Shown here piece after piece: positions 41,295-51,915 of a DNA stretch of 64,000 bases. The notes beneath the pieces were generated by a model that was not told the DNA's origin, did no database searches, and saw only the letters and a program-made list of their open reading frames with translations. How positions within the stretch are numbered: the first letter of the stretch is position 1; every line of letters starts with the position of its first letter. A program made the position numbers and the translations under genes. The DNA is from Coriaria nepalensis (lineage: Eukaryota > Streptophyta > Magnoliopsida > Cucurbitales > Coriariaceae): assembly GCA_027186245.1 (NCBI GenBank), contig CP114489.1, forward strand, positions 7,501-71,500, in the 5' to 3' direction.

Positions 41295-41343
<49 letters not shown>

Positions 41344-43934
41344 GTATATATGTATATATGTATATTATATATTTCTCTCGATTTCCAATTTCCTTTCAAA
41401 AGGAAAATTAAAGAAAAAACTGATTTTACTTTGATTACTGAATTAGTGATTTCAAGGCGTGTGATTCAGTGCTTGCCTTTCTTCATTTACAATGTCGATT
41501 GCCTTTGTCTTCTCTCCTTTAAAGAGGGTTTTGGTGTGTTATTTAACTGATTTCGAGATTTGGGCTTGGTAGATTTGAAGATCATTGCGTGGGTTGTGGT
41601 TCATACTGTGGTTTGGTAAACTTGGGGAAATTTCAAATTTGGTTTTGGTTCTTTTGGAGGAAGATCCTTTTCCCTTTGATGTTTTATTTGCACAAGCTAA
41701 AGCATCGTTGTTTTTTAGTTTTGTTCTGCGGTTTTCATATTGCCATATTCAATCATTGAGGAGAAAGCTAGAATGGAATAATATTCATGTTCTGGGCTGA
41801 AAAATATGACAGTTCCAGTCCTTGTTGGAGCTATAACCATTCTCTTACTTTGTTCGAGACACACACAACTCAAATACATATATTAATTAGAGGTAATGAT
41901 TAGCTACATGGTGCAGAACCATTCCTCTCTATTGCTTTCTAGGTCAGAAACTTATAGTTTATTCTCTTCTCTGGATATACTAACTCAATGAATTCATAAT
42001 GGTTTCTTCATTGATATGGTTTTTGTTGAGAATATAAAGCTGTGTTAGGAAACCATGCAATTTGGATTAAAGACCCGGTGGTCAAGAAATAGGCCTTTTT
42101 TCTGTACAACATAACATGTCTTTTGTATTGGGTTGTGATGGTAATATAAGCTTATTATCATGCATTCTATCAGTAGAGTTAATGCTCTTCGTGATTTTTC
42201 ATGAGTGTTGCATGGTGTATGCTTCTTCATTTTTCCCTTTTGGCGGTTTTAGTTTATCTGAGTGAAATTTTTCCCTGTCTCTTTGCACTTTTTTCTCTGG
42301 TAGACCTGCCTTACAATTTGTGAGGGGCATGATGGAACCGAGACATCAAATGGGGATGTTTTAATTTTTCCAGACATGATCAGATACAGGTTGGTCACAA
42401 GCCCCGTTAGGGATCTTTATTGGATGCTTTTCCCTCATCCCTGAACTGAATTTCATTTATGGATAAAGAGCTTTGGCATCAATTTCAGGAGGTTGACGCA
42501 TTTTGATGTGGACACATTTGTGGAAGAAGTTCTTGTGAAGGAAGGTGAATGGCTCCCTGGAACTCCTGAAACACTAAAGGGTTCGTATGTCTTTGTGTGT
42601 TGTCATGGGTCCCGTGATCGCCATTGTGGAGTTTGTGGACCAGTTCTTGTGAGCAGATTCAGGGAAGAGAGAGAATTTCTTGGTCTTCAAAACAAAGTGT
42701 CTATTAGCCCATGCTCACACATTGGGGGACATAAATATGCAGGAAATGTTATAATATTTGGGTCCAATGTTGATGACCAAGTCACAGGGCACTGGTAAGG
42801 GGAAGATTCATCTATACTGATTCAGTAGCACCAAAGCTCATGTTTTCTGTTTCATTACTTATCAGTTTTCATGGAGACATGGTTCAGTAACTTGAGTTAA
42901 TGAGTGATTCTTACAAATGGTAAAATACACGCCATCTCTTTGATCTTTTCATAGGTATGGATATGTTTCCCCAGATGATGTACATACATTGCTTGATCAA
43001 CATATTGGGAAGGGGAAAATTATAGATTGGCTGTGGAGGTAATTATCCCTTCTTGCTTGAGTTGTTTAGTTAGGGTTCACATCCTGATCCTGTGACGGTA
43101 GTGTTTCATTCAAACAGACTGCACTCTATGGGAAATTTTAGTTGTATCTTAAGTCCTTGTTAGAGTGAGACCATACACATTTCATATATGTATGTATATA
43201 TATACAGTAAAACCTCGATAAATTTTTTTTGTTGGGACCAAGAAAATCTATTAATTTAGCGAAATATTAAAATTTCGAAAAAATTTAGCACATTATCATT
43301 AAGTTGGGATTAAAATAATTATTATTTAATCGAGATTATTAATTTATCGAGATTCTACTCTATATATATATATATATATAATAATTATTTTTTTTTGAGT
43401 ATATAATGAACAATGCATTTGCTATTCCTTGTTGTCTGGAACATAACTTTCTGAGTTATGAATGCTGACTTCAGGGGCCAGATGGGTTTGTCAGAAGAAG
43501 AGCAGAAGAAAACCCAAGAAGTAAGGCTCCAACTAAATGGGGGAACAAGTGTTCAAGGAAGCAGCAGGGACGAGATGACACAGAAGATGCGGACAATTGA
43601 TCTGAATACTGGTGTGTCTAGTTGTGGTGTTGAGTTTGTGGGCTGTTGTCAGGAAGAGGGCAGTTGTTGTTCATCTTCTTCTTGCTGTCAGAATCCTGAA
43701 GTGATGAATGATTCAGACGGGAATGGGAAAGGGAGTGAGATTGGCTCAAGGAAGAGCCCCAGAAAAGTAATTTCGCGAGTGAATAGTGGGAAAGGGGCTG
43801 CTCCTCGCAAGGTTTGTGCAATGCCAACTTGGATTGAGAGCTGGGAGCGTGAGGATACATATGCAGCTGCAGCTGTTGTTTGTGCTGCTGTGTCTGTTGC
43901 CGTTGCTTATAGCTGCTACAAACAGTTGACATGA
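40905..43934 (+). CDS. Sucrase/ferredoxin-like family protein
   Basis: Member of the thioredoxin-fold ferredoxin-like family often annotated Sucrase/ferredoxin-like; the biochemical role in plants is not settled. Exons 40905-41288, 42304-42389, 42489-42794, 42955-43038 and 43475-43934 join in frame to 439 aa. A Ser-rich N-terminus (residues 1-75) precedes the conserved domain: YERHVFLCYKNPQVWPPRIE, then CCHGSRDRHCGVCGP (about 194-208, candidate Fe-S ligand cysteines C203 and C206), CSHIGGHKYAGNVIIFG and GHWYGYVSPDDV. After a variable Cys-rich stretch (CCQEEGSCCSSSSCC) the protein ends with WIESWEREDTYAAAAVVCAA and a short hydrophobic tail that could anchor it in a membrane. Start chosen as the first in-frame ATG after the CT-rich leader. 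No lesions seen. Confidence 0.92.
41298..41342. repeat. (CT)n(AT)n compound microsatellite
   Basis: A CT run (41298-41330) followed by an AT run, starting about 10 bp inside the first intron of the Suc-Fer gene. Confidence 0.9.
43205..43360. mobile_element. Emigrant-like MITE (pogo/Tc1-mariner type)
   Basis: A 156-bp element starts CAGTAAAACCTCGATAAA and ends TTTATCGAGATTCTACTC, an imperfect terminal inverted repeat pair of about 20 bp, flanked by TA on both sides (43203-43204 and 43361-43362). The terminus matches the CAGTAAAACCTCTATAAA end I know from plant Emigrant elements. It lies inside the last intron of the Suc-Fer gene, well away from splice sites, and has no coding capacity. Confidence 0.82.
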
Positions 43935-44859
43935 AATTAAGGTGAAAAGACAAAAATCCAATCGATGTTGTGCTATAATTGTCATATTATTGTAATAGGT
44001 TGGCCTGCCTTCATGCATCGGCTCCACCAGGCTCCATGTTTATGTGAGAGAGACATCTTATCTTTGGTGCACTTATGCGCTTCTAATGTGGGGTATGGGA
44101 AATCATCCCAACAGTTGTATGTATGTATGTATGTCTGAAATCATCCCAACAGTTGTGTGTATGTATGTATGTATGTCTGTGTCGGGGAATTGGAAATGTC
44201 CCCCCATGGCGCATTTGCTTCGTGATCTTCAATTTCCCTGCTGATCTAATGCCTGTACTACCTGTAGAATCCCCAAAAAAAAAAAAAGTAGTTGCATATG
44301 GTCTCAGGGATTTTAAGTAGTATTGTCTCGTGTAGGTTTGCTGCAACGCAATTGATGCAGTTTTGGGTATTAATGATCCAGTTAATGCTCTATGTCCGAA
44401 ACAGGAAACCCACAATTTTATACGCGTTACCACACGAACGTCTTCATTTTGAAGAAAATCCATATTTACCCATCTGCACTCTGCTGGCAGATGCTACTAG
44501 CAGACTAATGTTCCTTGGACCTTCATTCAAATATTGCAGCATAACCATTGACATTCTTTCTTTCTTTCCTTTCCCTTTTTTTTTTTTTTTTTTTTTTCCA
44601 AATTTAATTTAATTATTATTATTTATTTTTATTTTTTGGGTTAGAACACCGTCCTTGACTTGACCGACACAATATAAATAATAACACACTCGTATTCATA
44701 TATAATATATTTTTTTTTCTTACATAGTTTTGAGAGAGAGCTCAACAAATAACTAGCATGCAAAGTGTAAGAATAGTTCTTTGACCTTAGTTATAAATGA
44801 ATAGAGGATATATACGAGGCCATTTGACACCAGGTAGAGGGAGAGGGAGACGGAGAGAG
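43935..44859. other. Intergenic between Suc-Fer gene and CSLE pseudogene
   Basis: Holds the Suc-Fer 3' UTR, a 38-bp tandem duplication (44101-44178: CATCCCAACAGTTG plus GTAT repeats, two copies), an A run at 44275-44287 and a long T run near 44577-44598. No gene recognised. Confidence 0.6.
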
Positions 44860-45555
44860 ATGGAAAGTTGCAGTGCATTGGGACATGAGTCAGATCGGTT
44901 GTTTGAGACACAGGCAGTGAAGGGAAGGGTGATGTACAGATGGACTGCAGGATCAATATTGGTGGGGATATGCTTGATATGGATCTACAGAGCCACCCAC
45001 ATACCAGCAGATGATCGGGGCAGAGCAAGATGGGCCTGGATAGGCTTGCTTGCTGCTGAGCCCTGGTTCGGCTTTTACTGGATCCTCACTCAAGCCCTCC
45101 GCTGGAACCGGGTCAACAGGCGCACATTGAAGGACCGCCTTTCACAAAGGTCAGGTTCATTATTCATCTGCCAGCTTGTTATTATTTAGCTAGCTGGCTA
45201 GTTAATCGAAAACCAATATATGAATTCTAATGAAATGTTGTAAGGGGAGATCAGATATGAGAAGGTGCTGCCATGGGTGGATGTATTTGTATGCACAACA
45301 GACGCGGTGATAGGGCCGCCCCATCATGGTCATAAACACAGTCCCTATCAGTCATGTCATACAACTACCCAACCCAGAAGCTTAGCGTCTATCTGTCCGA
45401 TGATGGCGCCTCAGACCTCACCTACTATGCTCTCTTTGAGGCTTCTCTATTTGCCAAGCACTGGATTCCTTACTGCAACGAGTTCAACATCGAGCTCAGG
45501 TCACCTGCTGCTTATTTTAATTATAACTCCCAACAATTCCTTTCCATTCAGGTAT
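44860..45555 (+). pseudogene. Cellulose synthase-like E (CSLE), truncated pseudogene
   Basis: CSLE proteins are Golgi/plasma-membrane family-2 glycosyltransferase-like polysaccharide synthases. Exon 1 (44860-45149) is intact: cytosolic LFETQAVKGRVMYRW, two N-terminal helices, FYWILTQALRWNRV, ending KDRLSQR. Exon 2 from 45255 starts YEKVLPWVDVFVCTTD. It is broken by two single-C insertions, at CCGCCCC (about 45317) and GTCCC (about 45344), which together move the frame by two. The frame then resumes MSYNYPTQKLSVYLSDDGAS, YALFEASLFAKHWIPYC and ends at RSPAAYF. All later exons, including the catalytic D,D,QXXRW region and C-terminal helices, are missing. Confidence 0.9.
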
Positions 45556-45860
45556 AGTTTATTAGTTAATTAATTGATTAATAATATTTCTCATCGTTTT
45601 ACTCATAAACATGTTTAGATTCCTTTCTTTATCACGTAAACCCTGGCATGAAAGCTTTTTCATTTACTACCAATTAATAAAGTTCGAAATATATACTGAC
45701 AAGTGTTGGGTGGATCATCATTTTACTCTATCCTACCTACTTCTATCATCAGAGAATACAACTCTCCTCTCAGTTTATATACAAAACTAGTTTTGAATTA
45801 GAGGAAAATTAGAAATATTTATATTAATACTGAAAATTTAGGTAGGTACAATAATAAACG

Positions 45861-46059
45861 TATTCAGATGGATGGATGGTTGGTTGGTAAGAGGGAATCG
45901 GAGTTGGGACATTGGATATAAAGGAAGCAGTGGCTCCATCTCGTATGTCGTATGTCGTATGTCGTATGTCGTATGTCGTATGTCGTATGTCGTATGTCGT
46001 ATTCAGATGGAATCGGAGTTGGGACATTGGAAATAAAGGAAGCAGTGGCTCCATCTGGT
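45861..46059. repeat. Heptamer minisatellite between 46-bp direct repeats
   Basis: About nine tandem copies of GTCGTAT at 45941-46002. They are framed by two copies of a 46-bp sequence starting AATCGGAGTTGGGACATTGG (45895-45940 and 46011-46056, nearly identical) and by TATTCAGATGG at 45861 and 46000. Looks like a local duplication whose junction heptamer expanded. Confidence 0.9.
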
Positions 46060-46184
46060 ATGTTGGCAGTTGTCATGAAAATCATTTCACAACTCTGTCT
46101 TCATTTTCGATTTCATATAAACAAACATGATTAAATAAAAATAATAATAAAATGTAGCCTGTTATCCGACTGAAAAGCTCAGGC

Positions 46185-46760
46185 TCACAACAACACAAGC
46201 CCAACAATACACACGTACACACAAGCCAACCCAAATCTCCACTCACCCAGACCTCCTCCACCACTATCATCCGCCACATCATTGTCCGCTGGCTCGAGCC
46301 GGCGAGTCACCATCCGGAGACGAAGCATCTTTTTGAGCCTTTGGCGCCTCTGCTTCCCCCATAAACAACTCTTCAGGCTTCAAGACCTTCTCAATCGTGT
46401 AGATAGCCGCCGGCTGCTCGTCGAGAAGCGTGCCAGTGATTTTAGCCGTCACGATCTTGGTTTTTAGTGTCACCTCCTCCCTTTGGCTCTGCAGGGTAAA
46501 GTCGAACTTCTTGGCTCCGTCTGTGGCCAAGTGTTCATAATGCCATTATTAGATTGGAGCATAGTCATAGACATATACACCGGCACGCCATGGTATTCCA
46601 GTAATGACGTTTCGGCGGCGGCCGTTAAGTTTTTGTACTTGGGCAAAAAGGCCTTGAAAAAGTCATCGAGAGGCCAAGAAACGGGGATGGGGTGTTGGGC
46701 GAGAATTTTGGAACAGGGCGATCGATTTGAGAGGTGTGGAACAGTTTCAATTTGAAAACC
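46185..46760 (-). pseudogene. Fasciclin-like arabinogalactan protein, broken fragment
   Basis: FLA proteins are GPI-anchored cell-wall glycoproteins with FAS1 domains. On the minus strand a FAS1 block reads FFKAFLPKYKNLTA, YHGVPVYMSMTMLQSNNG and GIMNT. A one-base deletion (about 46526) precedes LATDGAKKFDF, VTLKTKIVTAKITGTL and YTIEKVLKPEELF. A second frameshift near 46300 precedes the acidic segment EPADNDVADDSGGGG and a hydrophobic C-terminus (GLACVYVCIVGLVLL, stop 46187-46185) that looks like a GPI-anchor signal. The signal peptide and first FAS1 domain are missing. Confidence 0.85.
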
Positions 46761-47132
46761 AAGCTAGCGTTGCCACTTTTATGCACGCTGTTACCGCTTT
46801 GTGGCGGGGCATGACAATTGACATGACTGCCTCAAGTTCAAACCTTAAGCTTCAATGGATAGGATAGGATGTTGAATATTAATTGTACATACTACATACA
46901 AGAGTAATAGCTTTTTCAATGTATGAATGGGAACATGAAGAGTAAGGATGCTTTTATGAATGAATGTCGATGCTTTTCATGGGAAAAAACAACCTGAGAA
47001 TCCAGGGTGGTATTAGCTACACTGATGCTCCATACCATAGTGTCATTCCCATGATAAAAAACACACCAATCAGTCAAACAATATATAGATCTAAGACCTT
47101 CAAATATCAAGTCATAGAGAAATCAGACAATT
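46761..47132. other. Intergenic, no gene recognised
   Basis: Short AT-rich spacer. It contains the 5' truncation point of the FLA fragment and presumably the 3' UTR of the next minus-strand gene. Confidence 0.55.
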
Positions 47133-47906
47133 TTACTCGGGAGGAGGATGGAATGGAATAATTGAACCCATTGAAATGTCAATCTCTATCAAGTTTTCTT
47201 CTTCATTCATGTTTGCTAAAACCTCCACCTGGGGGCTCTCTTGTTGCCTTTTCATGGAAATGGAACGGCCAGCATCATCCACTATGCATGTCTCTTGCTT
47301 CTGCCATGCCTCTTTCTTCATTTCAACCCAATAATTAGCCTCTGCATCTGCATCCAGAACTGCAAGTGCAATCTCAATCAGGCTATCATCTTCACCGTCC
47401 GAGAATCCCAGATTTTGGGCCCCACCATTTGAACTTGAACGCATCCAATTGAACCCTCCACCTTCATCTTCTGCTTCCGTGTCATCATCATCACTGCTTT
47501 CACTATCTGAAGATAAATCTCGCGGCGATGAAGATGACCCCACTTCATACTCAATCTGCTGACCAGTTTCACTTTGTGGGTAAGTCCCAGTGAGAGCACA
47601 TGTTTCATTAATCGGTTGAAGATTCTCTCCTCCAAGCTCCTTTTCATGCAGGCTTTTTCTACCTTTGACATGATACTCATGATTTTGGACTACACCGCCC
47701 TGTTCTAGGACCGCATGTTCCTTTGTCACTTTGGCCAGCAAGAAAGTTGATAGAATTAAAATGGGGAGTGTCACAACGGCAGTAGCTGTGAACCCAAAGC
47801 CTAGGAAGCGGATGAGAGCTAGAGCAAGAAAAAGGACAGTAATACTAAGAAAGGAAAGTCCAGAAAACCAGAAAGAGGAGAAGCTTGGCTCAGTTTTCTC
47901 TCCCAT
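47133..47906 (-). CDS. Unknown plant membrane protein with acidic tail (257 aa)
   Basis: Single-exon frame starting MGEKTEPSF at 47906. Two adjacent hydrophobic helices lie near the N-terminus (about residues 12-35, GLSFLSITVLFLALALIRF, and 38-60, TATAVVTLPILILSTFLLA). A long hydrophilic region follows with an acidic Ser cluster (SSDSESSDDDDTEAEDEGGG) and a repeated LIEI motif (DSLIEIALAVLD and NLIEIDISMGSI). No catalytic motif recognised; it looks like a membrane-anchored protein with a disordered acidic cytosolic or lumenal tail. An upstream TATATATAG lies only about 17-25 bp before the ATG, too close to be its TATA box if this ATG is used. Not recognised as a named family. Confidence 0.72.
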   Translation of the reverse strand: MGEKTEPSFSSFWFSGLSFLSITVLFLALALIRFLGFGFTATAVVTLPILILSTFLLAKVTKEHAVLEQGGVVQNHEYHVKGRKSLHEKELGGENLQPINETCALTGTYPQSETGQQIEYEVGSSSSPRDLSSDSESSDDDDTEAEDEGGGFNWMRSSSNGGAQNLGFSDGEDDSLIEIALAVLDADAEANYWVEMKKEAWQKQETCIVDDAGRSISMKRQQESPQVEVLANMNEEENLIEIDISMGSIIPFHPPPE

Positions 47907-49449
47907 GATCAAAGAAAATGACTATATATAGTTAAGTTGGAAAAAGAAGGCCCTTGGAGAGAGGAGAGTGAGCAGAAAAGGCGGCCTTTTTTCCAGTTTT
48001 TAATCAGAATCTGTACTGAAACAAACTTGCAGGGAAAACAGAGTATTGAGATTTGAGGGGCAGCTTGAAAGATTTCATGTAATAAAGTTACAACCTTTCA
48101 GATGCTCTTTGACTGGAAACCAAACCGTGAAGAAAAGGAAGATAATAGAAATAATGTTAATAGTAAAATGACAAAACCAGATGGCTTTACTAAAAGACCA
48201 AACAATCGGGTCTTTTCTGTTTCCCCTCGCGCCAAACAGTCTTCTTATTATCATCATCACTGCCACCCATCAATAAGTCAAAAATGGCGAATCTTTTTTT
48301 TTCCCCCCTCCTGCAAATACAACAGCAAAAGTTACTTTGAAACAGAGGAGTGATTATACCTTAGCCTGAGAGAAATGTTATTTAGTACCTGTGGCTGTAG
48401 GTAGTGTGTTGAAACTTGTATGATAAATTGATTAATCAAAAGAGCATTTAATTAGAGATGCGGACCACAAACTTGAGTGCCAGTCAAAGTAAGAGCACAG
48501 TTCCAAATTTTGTTAGGTAACCCAAAATGAAAGACACAGTTTTCCAGTGATACTTTGACCCCATTTTCTATTGTCCGCAATAAATTAATATTAGCGCATC
48601 GATGGTAAAAGTTATGGGATACCTTTCTGTGCAGTCTGGCTTCAAACTTGAATGGAAGGAAGGCCATTACTCATTTTGGCAGGCACCCGTTAAGGAAGGA
48701 ATGAAAGCCATTTCTCTCCGGCCACTACTCATCTCTTCCACACAAGCAACAAGAAAGAGTCAAAAGTTATGGCTGGGAGAAACAAAACAAGCGGGCAACC
48801 AATTGGAATGGGAAAAGAAAGAAAGGTAGAAATGGTTGTAATGATGTTGGCCAAACCTAATCATTTCCTCGTGCGCTTGATCTAATTATCATGTACATTA
48901 ACTTCTCCTACAAAAATGTATTATAGTCATCAAATCACATGACACAAACGTTATTTTATCCAGAGTCAAAATGGCGATCATGATGTAACTTGGACTTGGA
49001 CGCATGTGTTTTGGCTTAAAGCATTTTGTAGCTTAGAGCATCAAACGACCCTTTGTATGCTTCTTTTCCTTGCCATTCACCATACAATTTAGGTTAAAAG
49101 AACAGACAAATGTCAATCTTTTCTGTTTGATTCAACACAGGGATTCGTGATTCCAAGCTTGGGGATGGGATTGGGTTTAGAAGATCCAGATCAAACTGGC
49201 AAATCTGAAGCTCCTCGAGCTACTAGTAGTCCGACTTTTATATCTAACTCTCAGAAGGCCAATCATATATACAAATAGATATAACTCTCATTGATCAATT
49301 GAATCTGTCTCAGTAAAATTGCACCCTTCTGCACTTTAAAATGCATTACATGCAGAAGGGACATAACAGATAATGCACTGTTCTAACAAAACTGAGCATG
49401 TCATAGCGCTATTTGACATGGAGACTCGCAGCACATAGCTCCATTCCTT
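47907..49449. other. Intergenic, no gene recognised
   Basis: 1.5 kb of unique AT-rich sequence. It carries the 5' flank of the acidic membrane-protein gene and the 3' flank of the cysteine-synthase-like gene. Short frames here lack coding features. Confidence 0.55.
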
Positions 49450-51293
49450 TCATTTGATGCCCATAAATTCTAATCCAGTTGCCTTGGGTGTCAGACCACG
49501 CTGAGCCAGATACTCATTATTATAGAACTTACTCAGATGTCTCATTCCACTGTCACATAGAATGGCAACGATGGTCTTACCAGGTCCAATTTCCTGAGCC
49601 ACTTTGACAGCTCCAACGCAATTCATGGCTGAAGAACTCCCAAGGAATAGTCCATCATTCTTCAAAAGAAACCTGATTCAATGTTCAGATACATTTAAGT
49701 TTCAATTCAAGTCAAGCAAAAAGTTAAAGAGTTGAGCTATTGCCTTGAGGTTTATCACCTTCCATTAGATAGAACAGATTAATATCAGCAACAAAGAAAC
49801 ATCAAGAGATGAATGTCATGGACCAACCTAGACATTTCAACAGCCTCCAGATCAGTGCCTCGATATGCACCATCTAGTTTTGCCATCAGAAAATTCTGCG
49901 TCAGTCGGTTGATTCCAATTCCTTCAGTTACCGTATCAAACGGGTTCTTTAGCCTTCTTCCTTCAGCCTCCTCTTTGGTGTACATCACTCCTCTTGTTAC
50001 CTTATTGAACAGACCAGAACCGGGAGGATCTATCAGGTAGCACTTCACGTTTGAATTTCTTTCCTGTTTCCACATGCCAAGACATGGTTTTACAGTCAAT
50101 TTACAGAATGTGATTAGAACAAGGGAAATTGAAAAAATTAAAAATTTAAAAATCAAACCTTGAGAAGCTGGGAAACACCAGCGAGGGTCCCACCAGTGCC
50201 TGCAGCTGCCACAAATGCATCTACATTGCCGCTAGTCTGTTCCCAAATCTCAGGTCCGGTGCCTTCATAGTGGGCTCGATAGTTTGCTAAGTTTTCAAAT
50301 TGATTGGCAAAGAAGCCACCTTTACAATTACTTGCCAAAGATAAATTTTGTTTCTTCTCTTCACGTATGTGACCATTAACTAGCTCTGGATTATTGTCGC
50401 AAACTTTTTCAGCTTTTTGATGCTTCAAGGATAACTCATTGGCTTCTAATGCTCTTCTCCTTGCAATGTTTACATAGTGATCTCTGTGTGTAATCGACAC
50501 TGGTCTTACCCTTTCAACAGTAGCTCCCAGGGCTTCAAGTATCTCTGACTGAGAGAAAGAGAATTTTAGTACCCCTACCTACATCACGAAGTAGCTAGGA
50601 GATGGAGGATGATGAACACATTATATTTTTCAAGCAAAGGCTATAGGAACATTAAAAAGAAAAAAGTAGTAAGAGAAATACGACAACAAAGGTTGTTGAC
50701 AAGGAAACTGCATGATGGAAATACCTTTTTAGACATACCTTCTCAATGGCAACATCGTCGGGTATAACTACATGGCATTTACATCCATAGGCAGGAGCAA
50801 CTGTGGCAAGACTTATGGCGGTGCTTCCTGCACTTCCCTCAGTAACTACACCATCCCTGCCTAGCTGACCACAATCTAACGCCTCTTGGATAATTTTTAC
50901 AGCAACTCTATCTTTCACACTTCCACCGGGATTCAAAAACTCGCACTTGCCAAGAATCTGAAGATACCAACAGCAAATCAATACTCTCTCAAATGGGGGA
51001 AAAAAAAGATGAATACGAAAATCGAAGAGAACCCAATTGGCGAAACTTGCAGAAAGACGTAAAGGAGGGAGAAAGGTACTTACTTCACAGCCAGTTGCTT
51101 CTGATAGGCTGTTAATGCGTATTAAGGGGGTGTTACCAATGGCCTCGACCAGCCCATTTCTGTCTGAGGGAAGGGACTTTCGGGTCCTCTTACAAGAACG
51201 CTTGAGGAAGAGGTAAGAGAGCACGGCGAGGGAGATGGAAATCGCAGCAGTAATGGCGCCTCCAGCTCTCACAGTCACAGCAGGTGTGGCCAT
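49450..51293 (-). CDS. Membrane-anchored cysteine synthase-like PLP enzyme
   Basis: A fold-type II PLP enzyme of the O-acetylserine(thiol)lyase/cystathionine beta-synthase family. Exons 51293-51084, 50957-50739, 50548-50159, 50063-49828 and 49672-49450 join in frame to 425 aa. An N-terminal hydrophobic helix (about residues 10-31, AGGAITAAISISLAVLSYLF) followed by basic residues suggests a membrane anchor rather than a transit peptide. The catalytic region has AIGNTPLIRI, the PLP-binding lysine in PGGSVKDR (about K85) and a cofactor phosphate loop AAGTGGTLAGV. The usual substrate loop SGNTG is AGSTA here (about 113-117). An insert of about 50 residues (about LKHQKAEKVCDNNPELVNGH) precedes GGFFANQFENLANYRAHYEG. 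Ends SGMRHLSKFYNNEYL to MGIK. Resembles the plant side branch often labelled cysteine synthase 2; substrate unknown. Confidence 0.92.
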
Positions 51294-51633
51294 TGTCGCG
51301 GCCCTGCTCCAACTGATGCGATCAATATAGTTAGTAATGGGCCGCCAATCAGAAAGGAAACAAAATCCACTTTGGTGTTCGCATCAAATGGGCCTATGTA
51401 TGGGCTAGTCCAGTCGCTTGTAATTAATTGATTATCCGCTTCAATCGCTTTATACCCTTTCTAAGCATTACTTTCCTTTGGGTTGAAAAATGAAGATAAT
51501 TCAGTGAAAAAGATTAAGACAAGAGGAGAAACTAAATTAAGTTGAAAAGCAAACATCAATTGAGTTGAATTGAATTGACCAGCCACAGCCCACATACAAA
51601 AATACGCCATCCGAACACTTCCCAGTGACAGAC
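51294..51633. promoter_or_regulatory. Short divergent promoter region
   Basis: Only 340 bp separate the ATG of the minus-strand cysteine-synthase-like gene (51293) from that of the plus-strand small membrane protein (51634), so both must be expressed from this interval. TTTATACCC at 51448-51456 is a weak AT-rich element. No clear TATA box for either side. Confidence 0.5.
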
Positions 51634-51915
51634 ATGGAGATCCCGGAAAAGCTGCTCAAATTGAAGTTCCACATCCTGTTTGCACTACTTCTGTCTCTCA
51701 CCCTCCTCTCGTTGGTCTTCCTGGCACCCAGATTCCTCACCGTCTTGGCCTACTTCTGGCCCCTCCTCCTCTCCACCTCCCTATTTCTACTTCTTGTCCT
51801 TGTCTTCGGCAGGACAGTCTCGCCGGAACCTGCCGCTGAAGGAGTCGGAGTACTACTGGACTACGTCACTGCCCAACCCGAACACCACCACGTCCAAATT
51901 TTCAAGTCAGAGTAA
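51634..51915 (+). CDS. Small two-helix membrane protein (93 aa), unknown
   Basis: Single-exon frame from ATG 51634 (MEIPEKLLKLKFH) to TAA. Two closely spaced hydrophobic helices (about residues 14-33, ILFALLLSLTLLSLVFLAPR, and 36-59, LTVLAYFWPLLLSTSLFLLL) are followed by a short polar tail ending HHHVQIFKSE. No motif suggests an enzyme. The clean helix-turn-helix design and downstream polar tail resemble plant-specific small membrane proteins. No homologue recognised with certainty. Confidence 0.65.
   Translation: MEIPEKLLKLKFHILFALLLSLTLLSLVFLAPRFLTVLAYFWPLLLSTSLFLLLVLVFGRTVSPEPAAEGVGVLLDYVTAQPEHHHVQIFKSE

Noticed and set aside
45912..46134. Overlapping frames with MSYVVCR-type repeats on both strands
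   Set aside because: Products of the GTCGTAT heptamer array, open in several frames by chance.
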